From Adiantum capillus-veneris (taxonomy: Eukaryota > Streptophyta > Polypodiopsida > Polypodiales > Pteridaceae), in NCBI GenBank assembly GCA_014529385.2, contig CM043945.1, forward strand, positions 152,867,741 through 152,931,740: a DNA stretch of 64,000 bases. Reading direction: 5' to 3'. Positions 11,128 through 21,077 of the stretch are shown here, in pieces. Position 1 is the first letter of the stretch, and every line of letters begins with the position of its first letter. The notes under the pieces were generated by a model. That model saw only the letters and a program-made list of their open reading frames with translations. It ran no database searches and was not told the DNA's origin. The translations under genes and the position numbers were made by a program.

Positions 11128-12545
11128 CCCAAAGGTAGGAAAGCTATTCCTAACAAGTGGGTTTATAAGATCAAATGTGTTGATGACAAACCCAAATACA
11201 AAGCGCGTTTAGTTGCCAAGGGTTATGCACAGAAGGAAGGCATTGACTTCCAAGAAATCTTCTCACCTGTAGTGAAGATGTCTACTCTCCGTGTGTTGTT
11301 TGCTCTATGTGCTATCTTGGATTTGGAGCTTGATCAAATGGATTGTGATCATTAATTTCTTACATGGTGACTTGGATGAGGAGCTGTATATGTTACAGCC
11401 TGAGGGCTTTGTCATTCCAGGGAAAGAGCATTTGGTATGCAAACTAAAACGCAGCTTGTATGGGCTGAAACAAGCTCCTAGACAGTGGTACAAAAAGTTT
11501 GATACTTTTATACTCAATCATGGTTTCAAACGCAGTCAAGCAGATCACTGTCTTTACACTAAAAAGGCTCCCGATGGTAGTCTTATTGTGCTAGTCCTAT
11601 ATGTGGATGACATGTTGATTGCTGGCAAGCATAAGGAGACTTTGAATGCTTTGAAAAAGTAGCTGAATTCAGCTTTCTCGATGAAAGATTTGGGTGCAGC
11701 TGAACATATTTTGGGTATGCGTATTAGGAGGGATAGAAAGAAGCGTCTTTTATTCCTTTCTCAAGACAAGTACATCAAGAAAGTACTTGAAAGATTTCAT
11801 ATGGTTGATGCTAAGTCTCTTGGTGTGCCCTTACCTACGCACACAAAGCTTAGCAAGCTAGATTGCCCAAAAGATGATATAGCTGCTCATGCTATGAAAG
11901 GCATTCCTTATGCTTTAGCTTGTGGTTCATTGATGTATGCCATGGTTGCTACACGACCACACATTGCTTATACAGTGGGAGTTGTTAGCAGGTTCATGTC
12001 TAATCCTGGCAAACCACATTGGGAGGCAGTGAAGAGCATATTCAGGTACTTAAAAGGTACACTGGACACATGTATATGTTATGGCAAGGGTACACTATCA
12101 TTGCGGGGATTCTGTGATTCGAACATGGCAGGTGATCTTGACACTAGAAAGTCTACCAGTGGGTTATGTATTCACACTTGCTGAAGGTGCTATTTCATGG
12201 TGTTCAAGGTTACAGAAGATTGTGGCACTGAGCACTACAGAGGCTGAATATATTTCAGCCACAGAGGCTTCTAAGAAAGCTATTTGGCTTGGCAGGTTGG
12301 TCAGAGACTTTGGTCTTCCTGCATATGCTCCAGTGCTTGGTTGTGATAGTCAGAGTGCTGTATGCCTAGCTAAGAATGCCATGTTCCATGCTCGTACCAA
12401 ACACATTGATGTGCGGTACCATTTTATACAACAGGTATTGGATGATGGCTTTGTCACACTGACAAAGGTCAAGACACAGGATAACCCTGCAGATGTTCTC
12501 ACTAAGTGTCTTGCTAAGATACAACATCAGCATTGCTTCACTTAG
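11128..12545 (+). pseudogene. Copia reverse transcriptase and RNase H
   Basis: Downstream of the stop at 11127, translation reads KWVYKIK, ARLVAKGYAQKEGIDF, then after a frameshift near 11345 FLHGDLDEELYMLQPEGF, SLYGLKQAPRQWYKKFD and YVDD at 11600-11611, the copia RVT_2 signature. A stop sits at 11660. The thumb region follows (MKDLGAAEHILGMRI), then, after a shift near 12180, RNase H with IVALSTTEAEYISATEA and [19 protein letters not shown]. Catalytic motifs are intact but four breaks prevent translation of a polyprotein. It ends 45 bp before the 3' LTR. Confidence 0.9.
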
Positions 12546-12590
12546 TGGGAGTTACTTAAAGGTACCACATCGGGCCTTTAAGTGGGAGGT

Positions 12591-12853
12591 TGTTGGGTCT
12601 AAAGGCCCTCTTATAGCCTCTCTTACTCATTGTTTCATTCTTTTATACTTGGGTGTGTTCACACCCAAAGGCCATTTAAATGGTCACAAGTTTGTACCCT
12701 TAATAATAAAACATAGGGCTTTTAGTTGTGTGCCCAAGAAACACACTAACAAATCGTACGCTCTCTCTCCCTCTCTCTGCAACAGCGCTCGCACACTCTC
12801 TCTCTCTGCTCGTGTGGTCTGCTACATCCATCGCCAGCCCTTCTTGCACTTCA
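12591..12853 (+). repeat. 3' LTR of the nested copia element
   Basis: TGTTGGGTCTAAAGG...TTGCACTTCA, 263 bp, preceded by the polypurine tract AGTGGGAGGT (12581-12590) and followed by the target duplication ATTGG. The CT tract is much shorter than in the 5' LTR. Confidence 0.92.
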
Positions 12854-12858
12854 ATTGG

Positions 12859-14122
12859 GAGACACCCACCTCGGTAAGAGATGTTCAATGTTTCCTCGGA
12901 TTTGCAAATTTCTATTGTATCTTTATCCAGGGATACTCCAAGGTGGTTACAACACTCACAAGGTTGACAGACCATACTAAGTTTGTTTGGGACTCAGAGG
13001 CCGTGAAAGCTTTTCAGACTCTCAAGCAAGCTTTCACAACCGCACCCATTTTAATTCACGCAGATCCTACAAAGCCTTTCATCCAAGAAAAAGACGCTTC
13101 AAATTTTGCCCTTGGCGCTATTCTATCCCAAGTAGGTAAGGATGGTCGAGTACATCCGGTGGCTTTTCATTCCCGCAAGTTCTCAGCTGCAGAAATCAAT
13201 TATGAAATCCATGACAAAGAACTCTTAGCAATCATCGACTCCTTTAACACTTGGCGTCACCTACTTGAAGGAGCTCTTCATAAGCTCACTGTCTATACAG
13301 ATCACAAGAATTTGGAATACTTCATGGCATCCTGCATCTTGATTCGTTGCCAAGCCAGGTGGAGTGGTATCCTATCAAGGTTTGATTTTCTTATCTCTTA
13401 TAGGCTTGGCCGTCAACAAGGTAAGCCAGATGCCTTATTAAGAAGATCCTACCTTGCACCTAGAGAAGGTGACGCAGCATTTGATCAACAAGAGTCAGTG
13501 ATTTTGAAACCTGCGCAGCTTAAGCTAAACGCCACCATAAGCCAAGCTCCTGAAGATTCTACTTTTCTTTCTAAGGTGAAGACGCAAATTGCCAAGGACC
13601 CACTTGCTCAGAATATTAGACAACAACTACAAGGATAAGGGGTTAATGAGGACTTTCAAGAAATTGATGGACTAATTTACTATAAGGGTCTTCTTTATAT
13701 TCCGCCAGGACCAACACGCTTGGAGATACTTCAACAACAGCATGATCTTCCATCAGCAGGGCATTTTGGGGTTGATAAGACAATTGAGCTTCTCTCCCGT
13801 GACTTTTGGTGGCCTCAAATGTGGAAGCTTGTCAAGGAGTATGTAGGCACTTCTGACACTTGCAATAGATCAAAGGCCCCTCGTCATCGTCCTCATGAGT
13901 TACTCTATCCCTTGCCCATTCCAAGCAAACCATGGTCATCCATCTCCATGAATTTCATTGTAGAGCTACCCTTGTCACAAGGATTTGACTCCATTTTAGT
14001 AGTCGTGGATCGGTTTACAAAAATGGCACACTTCATTCCAACCACTAAACCATCAGTGGCGAAGGTACGGCCAAACTCTTTCTACAACATATCTATCGTT
14101 ATCACTTAATGCCAAAAATCAA
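12859..14122 (+). pseudogene. G1 RNase H and integrase N-terminal part
   Basis: Directly after the copia target duplication the G1 frame resumes: VRDVQCFLGFANFY (RT thumb), DASNFALGAILSQ and FHSRKFSAAEINYEIHDKEL (RNase H), VYTDHKNLEYF, then after a stop at 13637 GLIYYKGLLYIPP and HDLPSAGHFGVDKTIE (integrase zinc-binding domain). The integrase core starts SISMNFIVELPLSQGFD, where family members have M-D-F: the first catalytic Asp is Asn here. It stays recognisable through KLFLQHIYRYH and MPKI to about 14122, where the sequence switches to minus-strand A/B/C-family DNA. Two thirds of integrase, any chromodomain and the 3' LTR are missing. Confidence 0.88.
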
Positions 14123-14140
14123 ATCACATCCTTTGAGAGA

Positions 14141-15409
14141 TGTAAGGTGCAGCGGAATGAATGTTTGAACTTTGCTCAAGATGAGTTCTCCAAACTGTGC
14201 TCAAGATGAGTTCTCCAAACTGTGCTCAAGGTTTCTTTTACTTACGAAAGGGAAAGCCTTCCGTTCCTTTAGTGAGAGAGTGCAATGGACACAAACAAAG
14301 TGAATGGACACTGTGAATGGAAGTGCATGAGACTGAGAGATAGAGAGAGAAGAGAATACGACACCAGAGATGTTGTCAAACCCTCCTCCAAGGGCCCCAC
14401 TCTCTATGGCGAGAGCGGTCTACTTATGATTGCACAAATCTCTACAATGCTTGGACTTGTCAATGATGTCGACGATGATGAGGACGATGACGAGACGGGC
14501 TGAAATCTAAAAATGCTAATGGATGAAATCTGCAAATCTTCTATCTGTTGAATTCTGAATCTATGTCGGTGACGATGTCAATGGCGACGATGCGAGATGA
14601 CGCGCTGAAAACGCAGATGCTGAAATCTGCGTTTTCCGGGCTGAATCTGCAAACTTTGCTGGATCTTCGCTGGATCTGACCGTGCGGCGAGGATCTGCTA
14701 TGGGAAGGTGAGATCTACGAGGTTCGGGACTTGATCTGCGAGTGCTAAAGGTTGAAAACTGAAAACGCTGGTGGTTCTTGATGCTCCGTCGCGGTGAATC
14801 TGCAAAACGCCGGGGCTGATCTGCAAACCAAAAACGCTAGGGCTTTTGCTGGTTCTGCTGTTGCCGGATGTCTTGCAAATGCAAAATGCTAGGCTGATCT
14901 GTGGTTCTACTATCGCTGGGAATCTGCAAGTGCAAAAACGCTGGCTGATCTGGGTGCAAAAACGCTAGGCCTTCTATTGAGAGAAAACGCCAGAGTTGTC
15001 ACGGGGTTGGTCTTGCTGAGAAGTTGCCTATTGAGCAAGGTGCTCTTGCTGCCTCTTCTGCCAGAAAGTGCTAGTGCTAGGTTTTTATTTATACAAACTT
15101 AGCAAAATTGCCCTACCTACTTTCCAACAAAAGTCACTAAAAAATAATAAGTGAAAAATGTCAAAAATAGTGAAAATAGGTCTATGCACTGTAAAAATGC
15201 TACTGATGGGATCTGACTGGAATATGATGGTCATGCTGTGTGCAACCAAAGGATATGCATCTAATCTAAGTGTCTCGACATGCACAGTTTGCGAACAGAC
15301 TCACAAAAGTGTCAGATCACTTCCTATTCTAGACTGACTAGACTGAACTGAACCCTGATCATGCTGTAGCTTGTCCGCGAACACATAGGGTTGGATGTGT
15401 CACGTGACA
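14141..15409 (-). repeat. 3' LTR of element A
   Basis: 1269 bp, TGTAAGGTGCAGCGG...GTCACGTGACA on the plus strand. It contains a short GA tract, a block with ACGACACCAGAG and AAGGGCCCC, many CTGCAAAACGC-like words, and a TATAAATA box in element sense near 15087-15094. Confidence 0.93.
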
Positions 15410-15421
15410 TCCCCTCCTTTT
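15410..15421 (-). promoter_or_regulatory. Polypurine tract of element A
   Basis: TCCCCTCCTTTT on the plus strand (AAAAGGAGGGGA in element sense) lies exactly next to the 3' LTR. It is the expected plus-strand DNA primer. Confidence 0.75.
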
Positions 15422-16520
15422 CAAAGTGAGGTACTGGTACCGAACTGTATAGCGTCGAGGGAGATCGCCAATAGCATCCGGAATCCTGGAAGGGACTCTT
15501 CGCCGGTCCACTCTGATGTGTGGGTCGTGCGGTACTTGAACTTCATAAAGGTCTGCAAAGTCTTCTGTGGCTCCTTCGATACTTCAACCTCGTCTAGAGT
15601 CATGCTTCTTTCTTCTTCAAGAATCTCCATGGCTGTAAATTCCTGAAACCACTTCCAACACAAAAACATGAACATAGCTATTCCATGTGAAGTGATTGGA
15701 AAAAATTGTCTTCCTAAAAGACTGTGCATGCAATGTAGATGAACAAATAGACGGAGTGCCAAACCGTTCATCCAAGACATGCAAACAATGAGATCGAATC
15801 TTTTCTTTTTTATCTAATTCAATCAACTGTGGGTAATTCACAACGGAAATGCCCATGCTTGGTGCTCATACTTTCTTGTTCTCTTTCTACAACTGTGTCG
15901 TGCCAAGGAAGAGACATGAAATGTGACTTCCTTGAATGCATACTTTTCAGCTTTTCATGAACAATCCGCATACATTCGTGCTCATTCATGAGTGAAACGT
16001 GCTCAACGTACAATATGTCATGCCTAGGAAAAGGGATCACATAAAGACGCTTACGAAAATACAGGAAACGATCACGAATGAAACACTCGTGCAATGCGTG
16101 CTAACAAATCATTCGAACACATAGTACTTCCTGTAAGGGTTCTTTGGACCTACGCTCGAGAGCCAAGATCGGTTCTTCGTGAGGGGGTTCTTTGGACCTA
16201 GGCTCGAGAGCCAAGATTGGTTCTTCGTGACTGATCGAATCTGCAATGAGGTTAGCTTCACTAAAGAAAGTATCAACTAACACATCATCCTTGTGAACAA
16301 TCACATCATCTTCATACAACTCATCATGCTTGTGAGAAATCACATCTTGATCATGCAAATCATCATGCTCATCATTGTCATTTAAATCATCATGCTTATC
16401 ATTGTCATTCAAATCACCATGCTTATCATTGTCATTCAAATCATCATCATGCAAATCATGTGTGTCATGCTTGGGAGAAGAAGAGACTGAGAGAGTCTCT
16501 TTTTCCCGAATCTCTTGCAT
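15421..16520 (-). pseudogene. Family-specific ORF of element A, frameshifted
   Basis: Read from 16520 down, it begins with about ten short Asp/His/Asn-rich repeats (DLNDNDKHDD type), then KSKEP/RSKEP repeats. After frame changes near 16100 and 15820 follow CFIRDRFLYF, VIPFPRHDIL, SLPWHDTV and finally TFMKFKYRTTHTSEW and SLDAIQFGTSTSL just before the polypurine tract. Element C carries the same protein in one open frame (34861-35916). The position is that of RT and integrase in a complete element, but no polymerase motif is present. Function unknown. Here it is disrupted. Confidence 0.75.
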
Positions 16521-16907
16521 CTATGCCTGCACTTGAGAAAAGAGTCGCAACATCTCTTTCATGTGTCGGGCGCTCTGTTCGGCCGCCAAGTACGCTTGCT
16601 CACGCTCACGCTCCAAGTCGGCCTTTCTTTCTGCTTCTCTTTTTGCTTTTCTTACTTTGTTCTCGCGATCCAATTTGGCTTGCCTTTCTTTGGCTTCCAA
16701 GTCGTACTTACGCTCTATGGCTGACCTTCTTTTCGCGAACTCCTTGTCCATCATCCTCTTGTCGAAAGCTGCCATAGGATCTAGTGCAATCTTTGGCGTA
16801 GATGGGGAAGGGTCGGAAAAACCTCCCGGTGAGGAAATTTCTTCTTCGCCACTCCCATGCTCACCACCTTCATGCGAAGTATCCATTCCGCTTCGGGTGA
16901 TGACCAT
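16521..16907 (-). pseudogene. Gag N-terminal remnant of element A
   Basis: 128 residues starting MVITRSGMDTSHEGGEHG, then a highly charged Lys/Glu/Arg-rich helix-forming stretch, very likely coiled coil. The start matches the Gag of elements B and C (MDTS/MDTL with the Pro/Ser-rich segment after it). The capsid-like core and zinc knuckle present in B and C are deleted, and the frame runs to a stop where the family-specific ORF begins. Confidence 0.75.
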
Positions 16908-17355
16908 CCACTGAAGTCGTGGGTTCTTGTGGGTTATTGTGGTCTTGGGTTCTTAAGTTCATGAGGAACTTGGGTTCTTGGGGGTCTTGGTTCTTCGGAT
17001 TCTTGAGTTCTTGAGGTTCTTCTTTCGCTTGCAATCTGTGTTAGAGAAGGATCTTCTCTTCACCCAAGTTCTGCTCTTTTCAGGGGGTGCACCCCTTGGC
17101 GGCCTTGCGCTCACACCAAGGTTGCTTTTTCCCACCTCACGACGATTGGCCGGCCGCTAAGTGTACGGTCCGCTCTCAATGAGTGAAAAGAGGCACAAGG
17201 GGAGGCTGGACAAGCCCTTCTTTCCTGGGATTCCTATCACTCTTCAAAAACATGATAAGGAATCGACAAGCCCAAGCGAACTTGGGTTCGTGCAATTGCA
17301 ACAAGCAAAAACAATTATGTGGTTCTTTCCTTGAGTGATACAGAACGCTGCCAAA

Positions 17356-17367
17356 GCTCTGATACCA
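17356..17367 (-). promoter_or_regulatory. Primer-binding site of element A
   Basis: Reverse complement TGGTATCAGAGC, one base from the 5' LTR start. It matches the initiator-Met tRNA site common in plant LTR elements. Confidence 0.9.
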
Positions 17368-17368
17368 A

Positions 17369-18619
17369 TGTAAGGTGCAGCGGAATGAATGTTTGAACTT
17401 TGCTCAAGATGAGTGCTCCGAACTGTGCTCAAGGTTCCTTTTACTTACGGAAGGGAGAGCCTTCCGTTCCTATAGAGAGAGAGTGCAATGGACACAAACA
17501 AAGTGAATGGACACTGTGAATTGAAGTGCATGAGACTGAGAGATAGAGAGAGAAGAGAATACGACACCAGAGAGAAGAGAATACGACACCAGAGATGTTG
17601 TCAAACCCTCCTCCAAGGGCCCCACTCTCTATGGTGAGAGCGGTCTACTTATGATTGCACAAATCTCTACAATGCTTGGACTTGCTGATGATGTCGACGA
17701 CGAGACGAGCTGAAATCTACAAATCTTCTATCTGCTGAATTCTGACTCTATGTCGGTGACGATGTCGATGGCGACGATGCGATGACGACGCGCTAAAAAC
17801 ACAGATGCTGAAATCTGCGTTTTCCGGGCTGAATCTGCAAACTTCGCTGGATCTGACCGTGCGGTGAGGATCTGCTGTGGGAAGGTGAGATTTGCGAGGT
17901 TCGGGACTTGATCTGCGAGTGCTAAAGGCTGAAAACTGAAAACGCTGGTGGTTCTTGATGTTCTGTCGCGGTGAATCTGCAAAACGCCGGGGCTGATCTG
18001 CAAACCAAAAACGCTAGGGCTGATTTGAAGTCTTCTTGCAAAAATGCTAGGGCTTTTGCTGGTTTTACTGTTGCCAGATGTCTTGCAAATGCAAAACGCT
18101 ACGCTGATCTGTGGTTCTACTATCGCCAGGAATCTGCAAGTGCAAAAACGCTGGCTGATTTGGGTGCAAAAATGCTAGGCCTTCTGTTGAGAGAAAACGC
18201 TAGAGTTGTCACGGGGTTGGTCTTGCTGAGAAGTTGCCTGTTGAGCAAGGTGCTCCTACTGCCTCTTCTGCCAGAAAGTGCTAGCGCTAGGTTTTTATTT
18301 ATACAAACTTAGCAAAATTGCCCTACCTACTCTCCAACAAAAGTCACTGAAAAATAATAAGTGAAAAATATCAAAAATAGGGAAAATAGGCCTATGCACT
18401 GTAAAAATGCTACTGATGGGATCTGACTGGAATTTCATGGTCATGTTGTGTGCAACTAGAGGATATGCATCTAATCTAAGTGTCTGGACATGCCCAGTCT
18501 GCGAACAGAATCACAAAAGTGCCAGATCACTTCCTATTCTAGACTGACTAGACTGAACTGAACCCTGATCATGCTGTAGCTTGTCCACGGACACATAGGG
18601 TTGGATGTGTCACGTGACA
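17369..18619 (-). repeat. 5' LTR of element A
   Basis: 1251 bp, near-identical in layout to 14141-15409. It has a small local duplication of AGAGAAGAGAATACGACACC near 17545-17590 and ends GTCACGTGACA before the AGAGA target duplication. Confidence 0.93.
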
Positions 18620-20708
18620 AGAGAAGAAACCACAAAACGACGAAGAAAACCAACATTTTGAACTAACACTATCACATCAAGACATTCATGCGTGAAAGAA
18701 GAGTGCATGCCATGAACAAATCTAGAGATCTCAATGGGATCCATGGGGAGAGCTTCTAAACGTGCGCTCTTCACGAGAGTCACCAATCACATCATGCATA
18801 CTACCCGAATCAAACAAGACCACAATGCATGTACTATTCACATGACCATAACACAACATGAGAGACTTATCTACACGATCATGAGAAACTTCAAACACAT
18901 TAATGTGCTCGCTAAGTGCATTCACAGACGATGTGGGTTCAATGGATTCTTTTGTGGATTCTTTAGGGTCTTCTTTCTTAGAACAATCTAGTTTCATGTA
19001 ACCTTTAGTGTGACACTCAAAACATCTTTCGTCTCGTGCATATTTGGCTCGTCCTTCAAGAGTTAACCTCCCTCCTAAAATTCCTTGAGCAGATTTTTCG
19101 TCAGGCATTAACTTACGGGTGTCTTGAGTTTTAGCCTTTCCTTTATCTTCATTGTGAGACTTCTTGCTCTAGGTGTAGAAGAAGATTGAGAAGAAGAATT
19201 ACCATCATTCTTACCAATGGTTTTACCGTGCTTACCATTCAGTTGGTCTTGCGAAGTACTCGATTTGTTCTCCTCCGGCTTGCCTTTGTTGTGCTTCATT
19301 TCTTGTGCTAAGGGGATTCTAACGGCGTCATTATAGTCCTGAGGGCTGAAAACGTGCACATCGAACTTGATCTACTCGTCTAACCTAAAGAGGAAAGCCT
19401 CCTTGCGATCCTCATCCGGCTTATGCAATTGCACGCCAATCTGTAAAATACGGTTAGAAAAAGATATAACAGGGGATCCATTTTGCTTAAGACTACGCCA
19501 ATCTCTTTTAACCGATCAAGGTACTGCGGTGGCATGAAGCGAGCCTTGAGCTTGTCTTGGAAGTCGACCCAACTGAAAGAGAGGGACACGCCTTCCTTAG
19601 CATGCTCAAGATGCTCAGCCATCTGTGACTCTTGCCAAGCTTGATACCAAATAATGGCTTCACCTGCTAGGTACATGGCAACAGTCAAAAACTTTACTGT
19701 TACTTGTTTTTTTGACAATCGCAAAGTAAGCATTAAGTTGATGCAACCAAGAATGAACCAAAACAGCATCCATCTTACCATCATACTTACTAAACGTCAA
19801 CTTCTCAGTGACTGAATTGTTGGAATCTTCGTCTCCACCTGTACTACTTGATGAATCGCCAACCTCCTTGAGTGGCTCGGGCTTCGAGGAGAGTACTTGT
19901 AGGACCAACTTCTGCATGCGCTGGTCTCTCTGCGCCTCTCGTTCTAACTCCATAGCCGCTCGTTTCTCTTCGGCCGCTATGCGTTGAGCCTTGCGTGCTT
20001 GCTCATGCTTGAGCTTCATAGTTGCCCTTCGTTCTTCGACCGCCAGGCGCGCTTGCTCACGCTCACGCTCCATGGCTATCCTTCTTTCTTCCATGGTGAC
20101 GCGTTGCACCTCTTGTTGTAGCATCATCTCTATCATCGACTTGACCAAAGCCTCCATAGGATTTGGTGCAATCAGTGGCGTAGATGGGGATGGGCGAGGA
20201 TCGGGGAACGATTCTCCTGGTATAGAAACTTCTTCTTTTCCAACTCCACTCTCATCACCTTCACGCAAAGTATCCATTCTGCTACGGGTGATGACCTGAC
20301 CATGCACTGAGTTCTTGGGTATTTGGGTTCTTGAGTTCTTGAGGATCGTGAGGTTCTTGAGTTCTTGGCTTGCAATCTGCGTTTAAGAAGTCTTTTCTCT
20401 TACCCAAGCTCGACTCTTTCCTGTGGGTGTACCCCTTGGCGGCCTTGCGCTCACACCAAGGTTGCTTTTTTCCACCTCACGTCGATTGGCCTACCACTAA
20501 GTGCAAGGTCCGCTCTCAATGAGTGGAAAAGAGGAACGAGAGGAAGTTGGACAAGCCCTTCTTTCTTGGGTTACCTGCCACTCTTCAAAAACACAGATTA
20601 GGGATCAACACGCCCAAGTGGTCTTGGGTTACGTGCGATCACAACAAGCAAAAAAATTTCTTGTGCTTCTTTCCTTGAGTGATACACTGCCAAAGACCTC
20701 TGATACCA
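18620..20708 (-). pseudogene. Element B gag and protease with primer-binding site
   Basis: Read leftwards from 20307: a Gag N-terminus with a long Arg/Glu coiled coil (QRVTMEERRIAMEREREQAR region), then LTFSKYDGKMDAVLVHSWLH and, after a frameshift near 19700, MYLAGEAIIWYQAWQESQ and FQDKLKARFMPPQYL, a Retrotrans_gag core. Further frame changes lead to AQEMKHNKGKPEENK and the knuckle CFECHTKGYMKLDC, where the His is Tyr. Protease-like VVLFDSGSMHDVI follows, with D-S-G kept. The primer-binding site is at 20697-20708 next to the LTR. The 3' half is lost: homology to element C stops at the element A insertion and a few bases at 14118-14135. Confidence 0.82.
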
Positions 20709-21077
20709 ATGTAATGTGCAGTAGAAGTGAATGATGGTGTATGGCTCAGGATGAGTGATCAATGGGTGCTCAAGGTTCCTTTTACTGACAGGAAGGGAGA
20801 GCCTTCCTTGACTTGATGAGAGAATGTGCAGTGACCAAAACACGAGTGGAATGCAAACTGTGAGTGTGTGCAAGAAAGTGCTAGAGAGAGAGAGAGAAAT
20901 GAAATGAAATGAAATGTTATATTAACGTCTTCAAAAGGCCAGAATGACCTATGAGACCAAACTGATACAAAGTGGTGAATCTGTTACAATGTCTGGGTAC
21001 CTTAGTACTAAAGTACTAGGTGTGAAAAGTGTGAAAGTGAATGTGAAAAACTAAATACAAGGTATTAAATAAACTTC

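Larger units (their letters stand above)
7092..12853 (+). mobile_element. Ty1/copia element nested in G1 pol, TSD ATTGG
   Basis: Two LTRs bound this 5.76-kb element, at 7092-7370 and 12591-12853. Identical 5-bp duplications ATTGG lie outside at 7087-7091 and 12854-12858. The primer-binding site (TGGTATCAGAGCC) directly follows the 5' LTR and a purine-rich tract precedes the 3' LTR. Internal order is gag, protease, integrase, RT, RNase H, the copia order. The ATTGG codons restore G1 reading (ILDW / WETPTSV), confirming insertion into G1. A Tork-like lineage is a guess from the Gag start. Several frameshifts and stops make it inactive. Confidence 0.93.
2550..14122 (+). mobile_element. Ty3/gypsy element G1, 3'-truncated and split by two insertions
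   Basis: 5' LTR, gag, protease, RT, RNase H and N-terminal integrase follow in canonical Ty3 order on the plus strand. Coding is interrupted by a solo LTR at 3588-5289 and a copia element at 7092-12853. On removing both, the reading of Gag and of the RT to RNase H junction joins up at the target duplications. Gag resembles chromovirus (Sushi/PEG10-like) Gag. The element ends abruptly inside integrase at about 14122, against sequence of the A/B/C family. No 3' LTR is present in the window. Frameshifts, a zinc-knuckle His to Tyr change and an integrase Asp to Asn change show it is dead. Confidence 0.85.
14141..18619 (-). mobile_element. Non-autonomous LTR retrotransposon A, TSD AGAGA
   Basis: LTRs at 14141-15409 and 17369-18619 bound a 2.0-kb internal region. 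The 5-bp duplication AGAGA is perfect at 14136-14140 and 18620-18624. A polypurine tract (reverse complement of TCCCCTCCTTTT at 15410-15421) abuts the left LTR. A primer-binding site (reverse complement of GCTCTGATACCA, 17356-17367) abuts the right LTR. The element therefore reads on the minus strand. It keeps only the N-terminus of gag and a broken copy of the family-specific ORF, with no RT or integrase. It inserted into sequence of the related element B. Confidence 0.93.

Noticed and set aside
12493-13638. A 381-codon open frame
   Set aside because: It starts in copia RNase H, crosses the 3' LTR and continues into G1 RNase H; the frame is chance plus two unrelated elements.
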